A stretch of DNA of 64,000 nucleotides from Pseudomonas alliivorans (GCF_017826695.1 NZ_JAFFZW010000005.1:1-64000); one strand, 5' to 3'; numbered from the stretch's first letter, positions 26,333-37,264 are shown. Numbers and translations are program-made. The notes: generated by a model not told the origin, from the sequence alone.

Positions 26333-26605
26333 TTATTTCTCGGGCGGAACGTAGCCTTCAGCCTGAGCGTATTCCTCGCCGGACAGGTACTTGTCCATTT
26401 CGGCCTGAAGGAATTTGCGGTCTTCGGCGTTCATCATGTTCAGGCGGCGTTCGTTGATCAGCAGGGTCTGGTGTTTCTGCCAGTCGGCCCAGGCTTTTTT
26501 CGAGACGTGGTTGAAGATGTCTTCGCCCTTGGCACCCGGATAAGGGGCGCGCTCGAGGCCTTCCAGTTCTTCTTTGTACTTGCGGCACATTACGGTGCGG
26601 GTCAT
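26333..26605 (-). CDS. yggX: Fe(2+)-trafficking protein YggX
   Basis: A 90-residue protein that starts [20 protein letters not shown], with the conserved Cys7, and continues [15 protein letters not shown] and [10 protein letters not shown]. Length and sequence are those of YggX, which protects iron-sulfur enzymes and helps handle iron. It overlaps the mutY stop by four bases, and mutY-yggX linkage is conserved in gamma-proteobacteria; MutY itself is an iron-sulfur enzyme. Confidence 0.95.
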   Translation of the reverse strand: MTRTVMCRKYKEELEGLERAPYPGAKGEDIFNHVSKKAWADWQKHQTLLINERRLNMMNAEDRKFLQAEMDKYLSGEEYAQAEGYVPPEK

Positions 26606-27669
26606 GACGACTCTCCTGCGTTCAATACGTCGGCTGCGCGTTTGAGCAGCTTTTTCACCGGGGCGGCAAGGCCCAGGCGCGGCGGGGTGGCGAGGTTATA
26701 CCAGAGCCAGTCGGCCTCGGCCACGTGATGGGCGGTCTCCTGGACCTGTACCAGCCAGGGTTCGATGCTCAACTGGAAGTGGCTGAAGGTGTGGATCAGG
26801 CCGGGCAGTTCGTGATGCTTGCCCAATTCCAGAGCGTGTTGCGTTGCCAGATGCTGCACGTCGTCGAAGTGGTCGAGTTCCGGCAGGCTCCACAAGCCGC
26901 CCCACAGTCCGCTGGACGGGCGGCGGTACAGCAGAATCGCGCCGTCGCCGTTGGCGAAGATGGGCATGAGGGTGCGTTTTTGCGGCACGGTCTTGCGCGG
27001 CTTGGGAATCGGGTAGCGCGTTTCAAGGCCCAGCATGTGTGCCTGACAGCCACGCTCCAGCGGGCAGAGCAGGCAGCTGGGTTTGCTGCGGGTGCAGAGG
27101 GTGGCGCCCAGGTCCATCATCGCCTGTGTGTAGTTGTTCACCCGCGTGTGGGGCGTGAAGCGCTCTGCCGTGGCCCACAACTGTTTGGCAACCTTGGGCT
27201 CGCCCGGATAGCCTTCCTGAGCCGTGAAGCGCGCCAGAACGCGTTTGACGTTGCCGTCCAGGATCGATGCGCGGATGCCCATGCTAAGACTGGCGATGGC
27301 GCCAGCGGTGGACAGGCCGATGCCGGGCAGTTCAGTCAGTTTTTCGACATCCCGGGGAAATTCACCGCCGTGTTCGGCCACGACAATGCGCGCGGTCTTT
27401 TGCAGGTTGCGGGCGCGGGTGTAGTAACCCAGGCCGGTCCACAGGTGCAGTACCTCGTCTTCCGGCGCTTCGGCCAGGGCCTGCACGGTGGGCAGGGCGT
27501 CCATGAAGCGGTCGAAGTAGTTCAGCACGGTGCTGACCTGCGTCTGTTGCAACATGATTTCCGACACCCAGACCCGATACGGCGTGATGCCCTGCTGCCA
27601 AGGCAAATCGTGTCGGCCGTGGCGGTCATACCAATCCAGAACTGCGCTGGAAAATTGCTCGGGTTGCAT
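26602..27669 (-). CDS. mutY: adenine DNA glycosylase MutY
   Basis: I start at 27669 ([19 protein letters not shown]), which aligns with the usual N-terminus; upstream codons in the frame are atypical. The helix-hairpin-helix with the catalytic Asp ([24 protein letters not shown]) and the four-Cys iron-sulfur loop (C-x6-C-x2-C-x5-C in [17 protein letters not shown]) are present, and the C-terminal NUDIX-like domain is complete. It removes A opposite 8-oxoguanine. Followed by yggX. Confidence 0.95.
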   Translation of the reverse strand: MQPEQFSSAVLDWYDRHGRHDLPWQQGITPYRVWVSEIMLQQTQVSTVLNYFDRFMDALPTVQALAEAPEDEVLHLWTGLGYYTRARNLQKTARIVVAEHGGEFPRDVEKLTELPGIGLSTAGAIASLSMGIRASILDGNVKRVLARFTAQEGYPGEPKVAKQLWATAERFTPHTRVNNYTQAMMDLGATLCTRSKPSCLLCPLERGCQAHMLGLETRYPIPKPRKTVPQKRTLMPIFANGDGAILLYRRPSSGLWGGLWSLPELDHFDDVQHLATQHALELGKHHELPGLIHTFSHFQLSIEPWLVQVQETAHHVAEADWLWYNLATPPRLGLAAPVKKLLKRAADVLNAGESS

Positions 27670-27724
27670 CGCCTGCTGGGCTCCTGTGAAACCGCTCATG
27701 ACCTGATGAAAGGCGCGTATCAAA

Positions 27725-27812
27725 TGTGGGAGGCGGCTTGCCGGCGATCGGATCGACGCGGTCTGTCAGCCTGACCGCGTCATCGTTCATCGTCGGCAAG
27801 CCGCCTCCCACA
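27725..27812. repeat. REP doublet
   Basis: TGTGGGAGGCGGCTTGCCGG (from 27725) and the inverted CGGCAAGCCGCCTCCCACA (to 27812) face each other. It lies between mutY and asmA, both leftward, and could affect the transcript between them. Confidence 0.85.
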
Positions 27813-27828
27813 AGGTGTTATGTGCTCA

Positions 27829-30057
27829 CTAGCGCTTGAACAACCCCTTGAGCGCGTCCTTGAGTTCCGGGCTGACCTTGTCGCCCAGTTTCTCGTTGAG
27901 CTTGTCCTCGAGTTTTTCGCTGATCCGGTCGCCTGCCAGTTTTGCGGCGATCTGGCCGACGCCTTCGCGGTCCAGACGGCAGGCCTTCGCGCCCAGTTCC
28001 AGCGGGCCTCGGCATTGCACTGGCCACTCAATGCCGACGTAGCGCGGATTGACCTCGCAGGCCGGATCCGGCATGTCGCTCTTGTCGCCTTCGATGATGA
28101 TGCCGACGCGATAGTTCATGCCCAGCACGCGCAAGTCCACATCACCGTTGCCGTTGACGGTCAGGCCGGGGATGCGCACTTTCAGGTCCGGGTTGCTCGC
28201 CACGCCGTTGCGGATGACCAGATTGCCGTCCAGTTGCTGGAAGGGCGTGTCCTTGGCGCGGGGCTCGCCGGTCAGCGGTTTGCGGTTCAGCGTTGAAATA
28301 CCTTTGCACAGTTGCTGTTCGAGGTTGGCGTTGACCAGCACACCGTTGTTGAGCGCGAAACTGGCGGTGCCATTGAGGCTGTCAATCAGCGCTTTCTCGC
28401 TGTTGCCCTGGCCGGTCAGGCTGCTGTTCAGCGTCAGCTGACCGCGTACCGGCGGCGTCTGGCCCTGACTCTCCAGAACGCGTTCCACCGGCAGTTTCGC
28501 AGTACGCGTTTGCACACTGATGGTCGGCAGGTCGGGACGTGCATCCAGATTGCCTTTGACCTCGAAGTTGCCGTTGTAGAGATTGCCGCTGAGCGTATCG
28601 AGCTTGATGACACCGCCCGATGCCTGAGTCCTGAACACCGCATTGTCGATGGGCAGCTTGTTCAGGGTCAGTTTGCCCAGGCTGATGTCGGCCTCGACAT
28701 CCAGCGTACGCAGGCGCTCCAGCGGCAACAGCTTGGCGGTGCTCCAGGCAGCCTTGGTCGGCTGCTCGGGCAGTGGCGAGTCCCCGGCAACAGCCGCGGC
28801 CTCACCGCTCTGCACCTCGGCTTTGCGCGCGGCCTTGGTGCCCTTGCTTTCTTCGCTTTCGGCCGGGCGGTAGCGGTCGGCGTCGAAGGTGTCGCCTTTG
28901 AGTTGCACGCGCAGGGCCTGTTTGGCGAAGTCGTCTATCGCGACACGGCCAGTGAAGGTGCTGTCGTCCACTTTCAGGTTCAGGCCGTCCAGCACGACGC
29001 TGGTAGGCGTGCCGCTGAGGCGGGTGACCATTTCGACCTTGCTGAGGGCGCCATTGGCCATCGGCGGCAGTGGCTGGCCGATGTTTTCAAAGAAGGTGCG
29101 CACATCGAGCTGAGCGATGGACAGGCCGCCACTGAGCTGAGGTGTCTTGTCCAGCTCGCGGGCACGCAGTTCGCCAAGCGCGCGTAGCTGGTTGGCCGAG
29201 ATTTTCAGGCTGTTCCATTCGGCGATGTTGGCCGCCAGATCCACCAGCAGTTGACCTTGTGCCGAGAAGGTCACGGTCTTGCCCTTGAGCGGCTCGCCAG
29301 CGACTTCGCCGGACAGGCGCATGTCTTCGAATTGATAGCGCTTGAGCACGCGGTCCATGCGCAGCTCGCCAACCAGTTCGGTCTTGGCGCGCACGACGGG
29401 CTGGTTGGTACTGAGGAAAGCGGTCAGCTTGATCGGAATGTCGGACGCTTCGCGAATCGGGCCGGTGCTCAGCTGGATACTTTCTGCCGTGAAGGTCTGG
29501 CCTTTTCTGGCGTCGCTGTAGTCCACACGGGCGTTGTTGACGGTCAGGCTGTCGATGTCCAGCTTCAGAGGCTGAGAAGAACGTTCCGGCTTCGGTGCTT
29601 GCGGCGCGGGTGTCGGCGTGGCGTCCGGTGTTGCATCGGTGGACGCGACAGCGGGCGGTTTGCCGATGTCTTCCCAGTTGCCGTGACCCTGTTCATCGCG
29701 ATGCAGCATCAGGTTCAGGCCTTCGACACGGATGTCGCTCATCTGCACCTGTTTGCGCAGCAAAGGCAGGACGCGGACGGACAAACCCAGCATTTGAACA
29801 TCGGCAAAGGGCTGGTCGGGTGCGGTCAGTGTTGCCACATGGGTGTCGTGCAGTTCCAGTCCGAGCCACGGGAACAGGCTCCAGCCGATATCGCCATTGA
29901 GGGTCAGCTCGACGTTGGCCTTTTCACGTGCCAGTTGCCGAATCTCGTCTTTGTAGTCGTTGGGATCAAACAGATGGGTCAAGGCGAAGCCAAGAGCCAC
30001 GATGATCAGCAACAACCCGAGAATAAACAGCCCCAGGATTTTGCCGAACGCTTTCAT
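27829..30057 (-). CDS. asmA: AsmA-family envelope protein
   Basis: A 742-residue protein with one N-terminal membrane segment (LGLFILGLLLIIVALGFAL), then the AsmA N-terminal pattern (YKDEIRQLAREKANVELTLNG) and a long beta-rich periplasmic part with a low-complexity Thr/Pro/Ala stretch near 145-160. The C-terminal AsmA domain includes LKVRIPGLTVNGNGDVDL. AsmA proteins are bridge-like proteins linked to outer-membrane lipid and protein homeostasis. Length is typical. Confidence 0.88.
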   Translation of the reverse strand: MKAFGKILGLFILGLLLIIVALGFALTHLFDPNDYKDEIRQLAREKANVELTLNGDIGWSLFPWLGLELHDTHVATLTAPDQPFADVQMLGLSVRVLPLLRKQVQMSDIRVEGLNLMLHRDEQGHGNWEDIGKPPAVASTDATPDATPTPAPQAPKPERSSQPLKLDIDSLTVNNARVDYSDARKGQTFTAESIQLSTGPIREASDIPIKLTAFLSTNQPVVRAKTELVGELRMDRVLKRYQFEDMRLSGEVAGEPLKGKTVTFSAQGQLLVDLAANIAEWNSLKISANQLRALGELRARELDKTPQLSGGLSIAQLDVRTFFENIGQPLPPMANGALSKVEMVTRLSGTPTSVVLDGLNLKVDDSTFTGRVAIDDFAKQALRVQLKGDTFDADRYRPAESEESKGTKAARKAEVQSGEAAAVAGDSPLPEQPTKAAWSTAKLLPLERLRTLDVEADISLGKLTLNKLPIDNAVFRTQASGGVIKLDTLSGNLYNGNFEVKGNLDARPDLPTISVQTRTAKLPVERVLESQGQTPPVRGQLTLNSSLTGQGNSEKALIDSLNGTASFALNNGVLVNANLEQQLCKGISTLNRKPLTGEPRAKDTPFQQLDGNLVIRNGVASNPDLKVRIPGLTVNGNGDVDLRVLGMNYRVGIIIEGDKSDMPDPACEVNPRYVGIEWPVQCRGPLELGAKACRLDREGVGQIAAKLAGDRISEKLEDKLNEKLGDKVSPELKDALKGLFKR

Positions 30058-30160
30058 GGGCGAGTCCTTGTGTCGATGTTCAAAAATAGCCCACGAGTAT
30101 ACCGCTCTGAGGAGGGTCTCGGGCTTCGGATGCTTTCATGGCTGGATCACGCCCGGTGAT

Positions 30161-30565
30161 TCAGGGCGTTGCGACGTCCAGTTGCACAGAAAGCCTGGCC
30201 GCCAGGGCGAGGACTTCGGGACACTCGGCGGTTGCCAGCAAGCGTAGTTCGCAACCCGCTTTTCGGGCCAGTTTCTGCCCTTCGCAGACTATGCGCTCGG
30301 CCACACCGCGTCGACGTGTCGGTTTGCGCACGCACAGATGAGACAGGTGCCAGACCGTCTTGCCGCGTTCAAGTCGGGCCGCGCCCAGCAGCCGGTCATT
30401 GAAGCGTCCGACCAGCAGGGCATCGTCACCCAGTGTCCTTTCAATCAACTGTGCTGCACTGGAAAAAGGCGGCAGCATATCCGCCGGTGCGTCGAGATAT
30501 ATCTTTTGCAGGTCTTCCTGATCCTGAAAAGTGGGCGAACTTAATAGCCCAACTAAGACCGGCAT
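30161..30565 (-). CDS. panZ: PanZ/PanM-like acetyltransferase-fold protein
   Basis: A 134-residue GNAT-fold protein with the acetyl-CoA loop RKPTRRRGVAERIV and the preceding VWHLSHLCV strand. In enteric bacteria PanZ binds acetyl-CoA and promotes self-cleavage of aspartate decarboxylase PanD. Pseudomonas has proteins of this size annotated as acetyl-CoA sensors; the match is by fold and length, so a general GNAT enzyme is the alternative. Confidence 0.6.
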   Translation of the reverse strand: MPVLVGLLSSPTFQDQEDLQKIYLDAPADMLPPFSSAAQLIERTLGDDALLVGRFNDRLLGAARLERGKTVWHLSHLCVRKPTRRRGVAERIVCEGQKLARKAGCELRLLATAECPEVLALAARLSVQLDVATP

Positions 30566-30828
30566 GCGTCTTCTCCCGATGTTTAATTGACTGTATCTAT
30601 GGGGTCATAGATAACGTGGATTAAGTGGGTGATATTAATAACAAAAACACTGTAACAAGATGCTTATTGGCCATCAGTAAGTGATAGTCTCCGCATCTGC
30701 TGGTTCAGGTGCGTCTTTTTGTCACGTATCTGAACAACCTGCCGATAAAACAGATATGGCCGCTCGGCATGGAGTCTGTGGCGGATCAGCGGGACCATCT
30801 GCAAGCTTCACACATTGGGGTAATTATA

Positions 30829-32490
30829 ATGAGCACAAGCACAGCATTGGGCGGCGCAGCCGTTCAGCCTGCGTTCTTGTCCAAAGAGCGCATTATCGCC
30901 AAGCCCGGTTTCAACCGCTGGCTTGTTCCACCAGCCGCACTGGCCATCCATCTTTGTATTGGTATGGCGTACGGTTTTTCGGTTTTCTGGTTGCCGTTGT
31001 CGAAAGCGGTCGGTGTTTCGGCACCCGTGGCTTGCACACCGGACATGGGCTTCTTTGCACAGATGTTTGCATCGACCTGTGACTGGCAGATTTCCATGCT
31101 GGGCTGGATCTACACCCTGTTCTTTATCTTCCTGGGCTGTTCGGCTGCCATCTGGGGTGGCTGGCTCGAGCACGCAGGTCCACGCAAGGCCGGTGTCGTT
31201 TCGGCACTGTGCTGGTGTGGCGGTCTGCTGATTTCCGCGTTGGGTATTTATACTCACCAGATCTGGCTCATGTGGCTGGGCTCGGGGGTTATCGGCGGTA
31301 TCGGTCTGGGGCTTGGCTATATCTCCCCGGTGTCGACCCTGATCAAGTGGTTCCCGGACAAGCGCGGCATGGCGACCGGCATGGCGATCATGGGCTTCGG
31401 CGGCGGCGCAATGGTGGGTGCACCTCTGGCGACCTTCCTGATGGGCCACTTCGCGTCGGCTGACGGCGTGGGCGTGTGGCAGAGCTTTGTCGTGATGGCG
31501 GTGATCTACTTCATCTTCATGATCGGCGGCGCACTGGGCTACCGCGTTCCACCGACCGGCTGGAAGCCTGAAGGCTGGACCGCTCCGGCTGCCAAGGCCA
31601 AGAACGCGATGATCACCAACCGTCACGTGCACGTCAGCGTGGCCTGGAAGACGCCGCAGTTCCGTCTGGTCTGGCTGGTGCTGTGCCTGAACGTTTCGGC
31701 CGGTATCGGCATCCTGGGCATGGCTTCGCCGCTGCTGCAGGAAGTGTTCGCCGGCAAGCTGCTGGGCAACGATCTGACCTTCAGTCAGCTCAGCGCTGAC
31801 CAGTTGAAAGCCATCGCCGCCATCGCTGCGGGCTTCACCGGTCTGTTGAGCCTGTTCAACATCGGTGGTCGCTTCTTCTGGGCTTCGTGCTCGGACTACA
31901 TCGGTCGCAAGGCCACTTACTTCGTGTTCTTCGCACTGGGCTTCGTGCTCTACGCATCGGTTCCGACGCTGGGCCACATGGGCAGCATCGCGCTGTTCGT
32001 CGCCGCGTTCTGTGTCGTGCTGTCGATGTACGGCGGTGGTTTCGCAACCGTACCTGCCTATCTGGCCGACCTGTTCGGTACACAGATGGTCGGTGCCATC
32101 CACGGTCGTCTGCTGACTGCCTGGGCTGCAGCGGGTTTACTGGGCCCGGTACTGGTCAATTACCTGCGTGAGTATCAACTCAGCCATGGTGTTGCACGTG
32201 CCGATGCCTACGACATCACGCTGTACATCCTTGCCGGTCTGCTGGTGTTGGGCTTCCTCTGCAACCTGATGATCCGTCCGGTGGCCGACAAGTACTTCAT
32301 GACCGACGCAGAGCTGGCGGCTGAACAAGCCATCGGCCACGACAAGGGCGCGAATGCGACCACTTCGCTGGAGTGGAAAGCCTCTGCGGGCAGCAAGCCG
32401 CTGGTGATCGCCGCCTGGCTGGCAGTGGGCATTCCACTGGCGTGGGGCGTCTGGGTGACCCTGCAAAAGACCGCCGTACTGTTCCACTGA
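30829..32490 (+). CDS. OFA-family major facilitator transporter (oxalate/formate antiporter type)
   Basis: The ATG at 30829 is used because the hydrophobic protein starts right after it; 553 residues. About twelve or more membrane segments, the central MFS loop (WFPDKRGMATGMAIMGFGGG) and the later SDYIGRKATYFVFF are typical of the oxalate:formate antiporter family. A Cys-containing loop between the first segments (VACTPDMGFF) is longer than usual. Substrate is unknown; a small carboxylate is likely. A strong terminator follows. Confidence 0.8.
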   Translation: MSTSTALGGAAVQPAFLSKERIIAKPGFNRWLVPPAALAIHLCIGMAYGFSVFWLPLSKAVGVSAPVACTPDMGFFAQMFASTCDWQISMLGWIYTLFFIFLGCSAAIWGGWLEHAGPRKAGVVSALCWCGGLLISALGIYTHQIWLMWLGSGVIGGIGLGLGYISPVSTLIKWFPDKRGMATGMAIMGFGGGAMVGAPLATFLMGHFASADGVGVWQSFVVMAVIYFIFMIGGALGYRVPPTGWKPEGWTAPAAKAKNAMITNRHVHVSVAWKTPQFRLVWLVLCLNVSAGIGILGMASPLLQEVFAGKLLGNDLTFSQLSADQLKAIAAIAAGFTGLLSLFNIGGRFFWASCSDYIGRKATYFVFFALGFVLYASVPTLGHMGSIALFVAAFCVVLSMYGGGFATVPAYLADLFGTQMVGAIHGRLLTAWAAAGLLGPVLVNYLREYQLSHGVARADAYDITLYILAGLLVLGFLCNLMIRPVADKYFMTDAELAAEQAIGHDKGANATTSLEWKASAGSKPLVIAAWLAVGIPLAWGVWVTLQKTAVLFH

Positions 32491-32506
32491 CAGTCTGCGA
32501 GTCCTG

Positions 32507-32545
32507 AAAAAGCGCGTGCACTTCGGTGCATGCGCTTTTTTTTTT
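32507..32545 (+). terminator. terminator of the OFA-family gene
   Basis: A stem AAAAAGCGC..TGCA with TGCA..GCGCTTTTT (32507-32520 with 32527-32540) is followed by a run of ten T. Confidence 0.85.
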
Positions 32546-32663
32546 GCCCGATTTTCGGTTTGGTGTGGCAAGACGAGAGAGGCGGGCAGGGTTAATATCC
32601 CGCAGCAGAACCACAGACCTGATCCTTGTCCGGCCTGATTTTCATTTTTAAGGAGTTGTTTGC

Positions 32664-33860
32664 ATGCTAGCCCACGTGGAGTCGTACGCCGGTGATCCGA
32701 TCCTTTCGTTGATGGAAACCTTCGGCAAGGATCCTCGCGCCGACAAGGTCAACCTGAGCATCGGTCTGTATTACGACGCACAGGGCCGCATTCCTCGTCT
32801 CGACGCGGCAGTCAGCGCGCAGCAGCAACTGGCCGAGGGCGAGCAGACCGCTTCGCTGTACCTGCCAATGGAAGGCCTCGCGCCTTACCGTCAGGCGGTG
32901 CAGACCCTGCTGTTCGGCGAGAACAACCCGGCCGTGCTGGCGGGGCGTGTCGCCACGATCCAGACTGTTGGCGGTTCCGGCGCGTTGAAAGTCGGTGCCG
33001 ACTTCCTCAAGTATGCGTTCCCGGATTCGCAAGTCTGGGTCAGTGATCCGACCTGGGAAAACCATAACGCGTTGTTTGGCGGCGCGGGTTTCAAGGTCAA
33101 TACCTATCCCTACTTCGATGCTCAGACTGGCGGAGTGAAGTTCGATGCCATGCTGGATGCGCTGCAGCAATTGCCTGCCCGCAGCATCGTGTTGCTGCAT
33201 CCGTGCTGCCACAACCCGACTGGTGCGGATCTGTCCGTTGCGCAGTGGGATCAGGTGGTCGCAGTGGTCAAAGACCGTCAGCTGATTCCCTTTCTCGACA
33301 TCGCCTATCAGGGCTTCGGCAATGGCATGGACGAAGACGCGTACGCGATTCGTGCGATGACGGATGCCGGCGTCACGGCGTTCATCAGCAATTCGTTCTC
33401 GAAGATTTTCTCGCTGTACGGCGAGCGCGTGGGCGGACTGTCGGTGGTCTGCGAAGACAGTGCCTCGGCCGTCAACGTGCTGGGTCAGCTCAAGGCGACC
33501 GTGCGCCGCAACTACTCCAGCCCGCCTGCCCATGGCGCGCAAGTGGTTTCCCGCGTGCTCAACTCGCCGCAGTTGCGTGACCAGTGGCTGACCGAGGTCG
33601 AGGTCATGCGTCAACGTATCCTCGACATGCGGACTCGTCTGGTCGCGGTATTGGCGCAGAAGGTGCCGCAGCACGATTTCAGCTTCATCCTCCGGCAGAA
33701 CGGCATGTTCAGCTACACCGGTCTGACTCCGGCGCAGGTCGATGAGCTGAAGGACGCCCACGGTGTCTATCTGATCCGCAGCGGCCGCATGTGCCTGGCC
33801 GGGCTGAACGAGGGGAATATCGACAAGGTGTGCGACGCAATCGCCAGCCTGTTCATCTGA
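32664..33860 (+). CDS. tyrB: aromatic-amino-acid aminotransferase
   Basis: The 398-residue protein belongs to the class I aminotransferases. The substrate region [11 protein letters not shown], the PLP lysine in [17 protein letters not shown] and the C-terminal [10 protein letters not shown] arginine are present. It transfers the amino group of tyrosine, phenylalanine or aspartate to 2-oxoglutarate. AAGGAG lies 8 bases before the ATG. Aspartate aminotransferase is close in sequence, but N-terminal residues fit TyrB of Pseudomonas. Confidence 0.88.
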   Translation: MLAHVESYAGDPILSLMETFGKDPRADKVNLSIGLYYDAQGRIPRLDAAVSAQQQLAEGEQTASLYLPMEGLAPYRQAVQTLLFGENNPAVLAGRVATIQTVGGSGALKVGADFLKYAFPDSQVWVSDPTWENHNALFGGAGFKVNTYPYFDAQTGGVKFDAMLDALQQLPARSIVLLHPCCHNPTGADLSVAQWDQVVAVVKDRQLIPFLDIAYQGFGNGMDEDAYAIRAMTDAGVTAFISNSFSKIFSLYGERVGGLSVVCEDSASAVNVLGQLKATVRRNYSSPPAHGAQVVSRVLNSPQLRDQWLTEVEVMRQRILDMRTRLVAVLAQKVPQHDFSFILRQNGMFSYTGLTPAQVDELKDAHGVYLIRSGRMCLAGLNEGNIDKVCDAIASLFI

Positions 33861-33921
33861 TTTCTCCCGAGCGCGGTGTCACTCTGCTCCTGACGCGATG
33901 ACGTCTCGCAGCAGCGCAGAA

Positions 33922-34010
33922 TGTGGGGGGGCGGCTTGCCGGCGATTCGGTTTTTCAGGTGCGGCATCAGCGACTGAACCGACGCGTTCGCCGGCAAGCT
34001 GCCTCTCACG
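33922..34010. repeat. REP doublet
   Basis: TGTGGGGGGGCGGCTTGCCGG at 33922 faces GCCGGCAAGCTGCC at 33990. It separates tyrB from hisB. The second copy has drifted (CTGCCTCTCAC in place of CCGCCTCCCAC). Confidence 0.8.
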
Positions 34011-34143
34011 GCCAGTGTCTGCCGCGAGGTGTGAGAGGAGGATGCGCAGTAAATCCCCTGTCTGTCGTCTGTTTGCTTCATGCGCAGCCGTTCTGGGCCT
34101 ATAATGATCGCCTTTTTCGCCCAATGATTTTGCGGAGCTGGTG

Positions 34144-34737
34144 ATGGCCGAACGTAAGGCTTACGTCGAGCGCAATACTCTGGAAACCCAGATCAAAGCC
34201 TCGATCAACCTGGATGGCACCGGAAAGGCCCGATTCGACATCGGTGTGCCTTTTCTTGAGCACATGCTCGACCAGATCGCCCGGCACGGGCTGATCGACC
34301 TGGACATCGAGTGCAAGGGCGACCTGGAAATCGACGATCACCATACGGTGGAAGACGTCGGTATCACGGTGGGTCAGGCATTCAGCCAGGCCATTGGCGA
34401 CAAGAAAGGCATTCGCCGTTACGGCCATGCCTATGTGCCGCTCGACGAAGCGCTGTCGCGTGTGGTTATCGACTTCTCGGGTCGTCCCGGCCTGCAAATG
34501 CATGTGCCGTACACCCGTGCGACCGTCGGTGGCTTCGACGTTGACCTGTTCCAGGAATTTTTCCAGGGCTTCGTCAACCACGCCAACGTGACGCTGCACA
34601 TCGACAACCTGCGTGGCCACAACACCCATCACCAGATCGAAACGGTCTTCAAGGCCTTCGGCCGTGCCCTGCGCATGGCGGTCGAGCTGGATGAACGCAT
34701 GGCCGGGCAGATGCCTTCCACCAAAGGTGTTCTCTGA
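34144..34737 (+). CDS. hisB: imidazoleglycerol-phosphate dehydratase
   Basis: The ATG at 34144 gives [12 protein letters not shown], the known Pseudomonas start, and 197 residues. Metal-binding His clusters DDHHTVED and [10 protein letters not shown] are present. It is the single-function dehydratase without the phosphatase domain found in enteric HisB. First gene of hisB-hisH-DUF2164-hisA-hisF; its stop shares one base with the hisH start. Confidence 0.97.
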   Translation: MAERKAYVERNTLETQIKASINLDGTGKARFDIGVPFLEHMLDQIARHGLIDLDIECKGDLEIDDHHTVEDVGITVGQAFSQAIGDKKGIRRYGHAYVPLDEALSRVVIDFSGRPGLQMHVPYTRATVGGFDVDLFQEFFQGFVNHANVTLHIDNLRGHNTHHQIETVFKAFGRALRMAVELDERMAGQMPSTKGVL

Positions 34738-35375
34738 TGCAGACAGTTGCGGTCATCGATTACGGCATGGGCAACCTGCACTCGGTCGCCAAGGCCCTGG
34801 AGCACGTTGGCGCAGGCCGTGTGCTGATCACCAGCGACGCCGATGTGATTCGTGAGGCCGACCGTGTGGTGTTTCCGGGCGTGGGCGCGATTCGCGACTG
34901 CATGGCCGAAATCCGCCGTCTGGGTTTTGATTCGCTGGTGCAGGAAGTCAGCAAGGACCGCCCGTTTCTTGGTATCTGCGTCGGCATGCAGGCCTTGCTC
35001 GACAGCAGCGAAGAGAGCGATGGCGTGGACTGCATCGGCATGTTTCCCGGTCAGGTGAAGTTCTTCGGCAAGGACCTGCATGAAGACGGCGAGCATTTGA
35101 AAGTGCCGCACATGGGCTGGAATCAGGTCACTCAGTCGGTCGATCACCCGCTGTGGCACGACATCCCCGATCTGGCGCGTTTCTACTTCGTCCACAGCTA
35201 CTACATCGACGCCGTCAACCAGCGTCAGGTGGTGGGCCGTGGTCGTTACGGCATCGATTTCGCGGCAGCGCTGGCTGACGGCTCGCGCTTTGCCGTGCAG
35301 TTCCACCCGGAGAAGAGCCATACCCATGGCCTGCAGTTGCTGCAGAACTTCGCGGCGTGGGACGGTCGCTGGTAA
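34737..35375 (+). CDS. hisH: imidazole glycerol phosphate synthase, glutaminase subunit
   Basis: A 212-residue class I glutamine amidotransferase. The nucleophile Cys is in [11 protein letters not shown] near residue 82 and the His/Glu pair is in VQFHPEKS near 193. It makes ammonia for HisF. Overlaps hisB by one base (TGATG), so translation is coupled. Confidence 0.97.
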   Translation: MQTVAVIDYGMGNLHSVAKALEHVGAGRVLITSDADVIREADRVVFPGVGAIRDCMAEIRRLGFDSLVQEVSKDRPFLGICVGMQALLDSSEESDGVDCIGMFPGQVKFFGKDLHEDGEHLKVPHMGWNQVTQSVDHPLWHDIPDLARFYFVHSYYIDAVNQRQVVGRGRYGIDFAAALADGSRFAVQFHPEKSHTHGLQLLQNFAAWDGRW

Positions 35376-35380
35376 CCGAC

Positions 35381-35641
35381 ATGAGCAAAGCCAAGGCCAA
35401 GCCACCCATCCTGACCCTCTCGCCCGAGCATGAGCAGCAGGCGATCGACAAGCTCAAGCGTCTGTTCGCAGAGCGCTTCGAGCTGGAACTGGGGTCGTTC
35501 GAGGTGGCTGAGGTGCTTGAGCTGTTCACGCGAGAGATTGCCCCGCATTACTACAATCGAGCCATTTTCGATGTTCAGCAGCACCTCAAGGAGAGGTTCG
35601 AGAGCATCGAAAGTGACCTGTGGGCGCTCGAGAAAAACTAA
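35381..35641 (+). CDS. DUF2164 protein in the his operon
   Basis: The ATG at 35381 follows the hisH stop by 5 bases and gives 86 residues. Sequence [20 protein letters not shown] and the [18 protein letters not shown] segment are DUF2164 traits. All-helical, acidic, probably cytosolic. Function unknown; it sits in the his operon between hisH and hisA, as in several pseudomonads. Confidence 0.85.
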   Translation: MSKAKAKPPILTLSPEHEQQAIDKLKRLFAERFELELGSFEVAEVLELFTREIAPHYYNRAIFDVQQHLKERFESIESDLWALEKN

Positions 35642-35664
35642 TTTCCGGACAAGTAGGTTCCCCG

Positions 35665-36402
35665 ATGCTGATTATCCCCGCTATCGACCTTAAAGACGGC
35701 GCCTGCGTGCGCCTGCGTCAGGGCCGCATGGAAGATTCCACGGTGTTCTCCGATGACCCGGTGGCCATGGCTGCCAAGTGGGTCGAAGGCGGCTGCCGCC
35801 GTCTGCATCTGGTTGACCTCAACGGCGCGTTCGAAGGTCAGCCGGTCAACGGTGACGTGGTTACCGCCATCGCGCGGCGCTACCCGAATCTGCCGATCCA
35901 GATCGGCGGTGGCATCCGTTCGCTGGAAACCATCGAGCACTACGTCAAGGCGGGCGTGAGCTACGTCATCATCGGCACCAAGGCGGTCAAGGAGCCTGAG
36001 TTCGTGGCTGAAGCCTGCCGTGCGTTCCCCGGCAAGGTGATCGTCGGTCTGGACGCCAAGGACGGTTTCGTCGCGACTGACGGCTGGGCTGAAGTCAGCT
36101 CGGTACAGGTCATCGATCTGGCCAGGCGTTTTGAAGCCGATGGCGTGTCGGCCATCGTGTACACCGACATCGCCAAAGACGGCATGATGCAGGGCTGCAA
36201 CATCCCGTTCACCGCTGCGCTGGCGGCGGCCACGCGGATTCCGGTCATCGCGTCCGGCGGCATCCATAACCTGGGCGACATCAAGGCGCTGCTCGATGCC
36301 AAGGCACCGGGCATCATCGGTGCCATCACCGGTCGCGCCATCTACGAAGGCACGCTGGATGTTGCCGAGGCTCAGACCTTGTGTGATCTGGAGCAGCGCT
36401 AA
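35665..36402 (+). CDS. hisA: ProFAR isomerase
   Basis: The ATG at 35665 begins [17 protein letters not shown], the standard start. The 245-residue beta/alpha barrel has its catalytic Asp in PAIDLKDG and the second Asp in YTDIAKDGM. It isomerises ProFAR to PRFAR in histidine synthesis. It follows the DUF2164 gene by 23 bases. Confidence 0.97.
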   Translation: MLIIPAIDLKDGACVRLRQGRMEDSTVFSDDPVAMAAKWVEGGCRRLHLVDLNGAFEGQPVNGDVVTAIARRYPNLPIQIGGGIRSLETIEHYVKAGVSYVIIGTKAVKEPEFVAEACRAFPGKVIVGLDAKDGFVATDGWAEVSSVQVIDLARRFEADGVSAIVYTDIAKDGMMQGCNIPFTAALAAATRIPVIASGGIHNLGDIKALLDAKAPGIIGAITGRAIYEGTLDVAEAQTLCDLEQR

Positions 36403-36437
36403 GCCTGCGCTGGTTCAATTAACCGGAGATTGATCCT

Positions 36438-37208
36438 GTGGCCCTAGCCAAACGCATCATCCCTTGCCTGGACGTCGACAACGGTCGAGTGGTCAAGGGC
36501 GTCAAGTTCGAGAACATCCGCGACGCGGGTGATCCGGTGGAAATCGCGCGTCGCTACGATGAGCAGGGCGCCGACGAAATCACCTTTCTGGACATCACCG
36601 CCAGTGTCGACGGCCGTGACACCACGCTGCACACCGTCGAGCGCATGGCCAGCCAGGTGTTCATCCCGCTGACCGTGGGCGGCGGCGTGCGTACCGTGCA
36701 GGACATCCGCAACCTGCTCAATGCCGGTGCCGACAAGGTGTCGATCAACACCGCTGCCGTGTTCAATCCGGAATTCGTCGGCGAAGCCGCGGCCCGTTTC
36801 GGTTCGCAGTGCATCGTGGTCGCCATCGACGCCAAGAAGGTTTCCGGGCCCGGCGAAACGCCGCGCTGGGAAATCTTCACCCATGGCGGGCGCAAGCCTA
36901 CCGGGTTGGACGCTGTGGTCTGGGCGAAGAAGATGGAAGAGCTGGGTGCGGGCGAAATCCTGCTGACCAGCATGGATCAGGACGGCATGAAGAACGGCTT
37001 CGATCTGGGCGTTACCCGCGCCATCAGTGACGCGCTGGGCATTCCGGTGATCGCTTCGGGCGGTGTCGGCAACCTGGAGCATCTGGCCGCCGGCGTGCTG
37101 GAAGGCCACGCCAGTGCCGTACTGGCCGCGAGTATTTTCCACTTCGGTGAATACACGGTGCCGGAAGCCAAGGCTTACATGGCCAGTCGCGGAATCGTGA
37201 TGCGCTGA
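36438..37208 (+). CDS. hisF: imidazole glycerol phosphate synthase, cyclase subunit
   Basis: A 256-residue barrel starting with GTG at 36438 and reading [21 protein letters not shown]. Catalytic Asp residues are in CLDVDNG and TSMDQDGM. It joins HisH and closes the imidazole ring. Last gene of the operon; a strong terminator follows 18 bases after the stop. Confidence 0.97.
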   Translation: MALAKRIIPCLDVDNGRVVKGVKFENIRDAGDPVEIARRYDEQGADEITFLDITASVDGRDTTLHTVERMASQVFIPLTVGGGVRTVQDIRNLLNAGADKVSINTAAVFNPEFVGEAAARFGSQCIVVAIDAKKVSGPGETPRWEIFTHGGRKPTGLDAVVWAKKMEELGAGEILLTSMDQDGMKNGFDLGVTRAISDALGIPVIASGGVGNLEHLAAGVLEGHASAVLAASIFHFGEYTVPEAKAYMASRGIVMR

Positions 37209-37226
37209 GCCAGCGTCGAAAAACAG

Positions 37227-37261
37227 ACGAGCGCGCTGACCCGGTCAGCGCGCTCGTTTTC
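37227..37261 (+). terminator. his operon terminator
   Basis: Fourteen-base perfect stem (37227-37240 with 37244-37257), loop CCG, then TTTTCG. The downstream protease gene runs the opposite way and ends at 37265, so the hairpin can serve both. Confidence 0.85.
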
Positions 37262-37264
37262 GTT

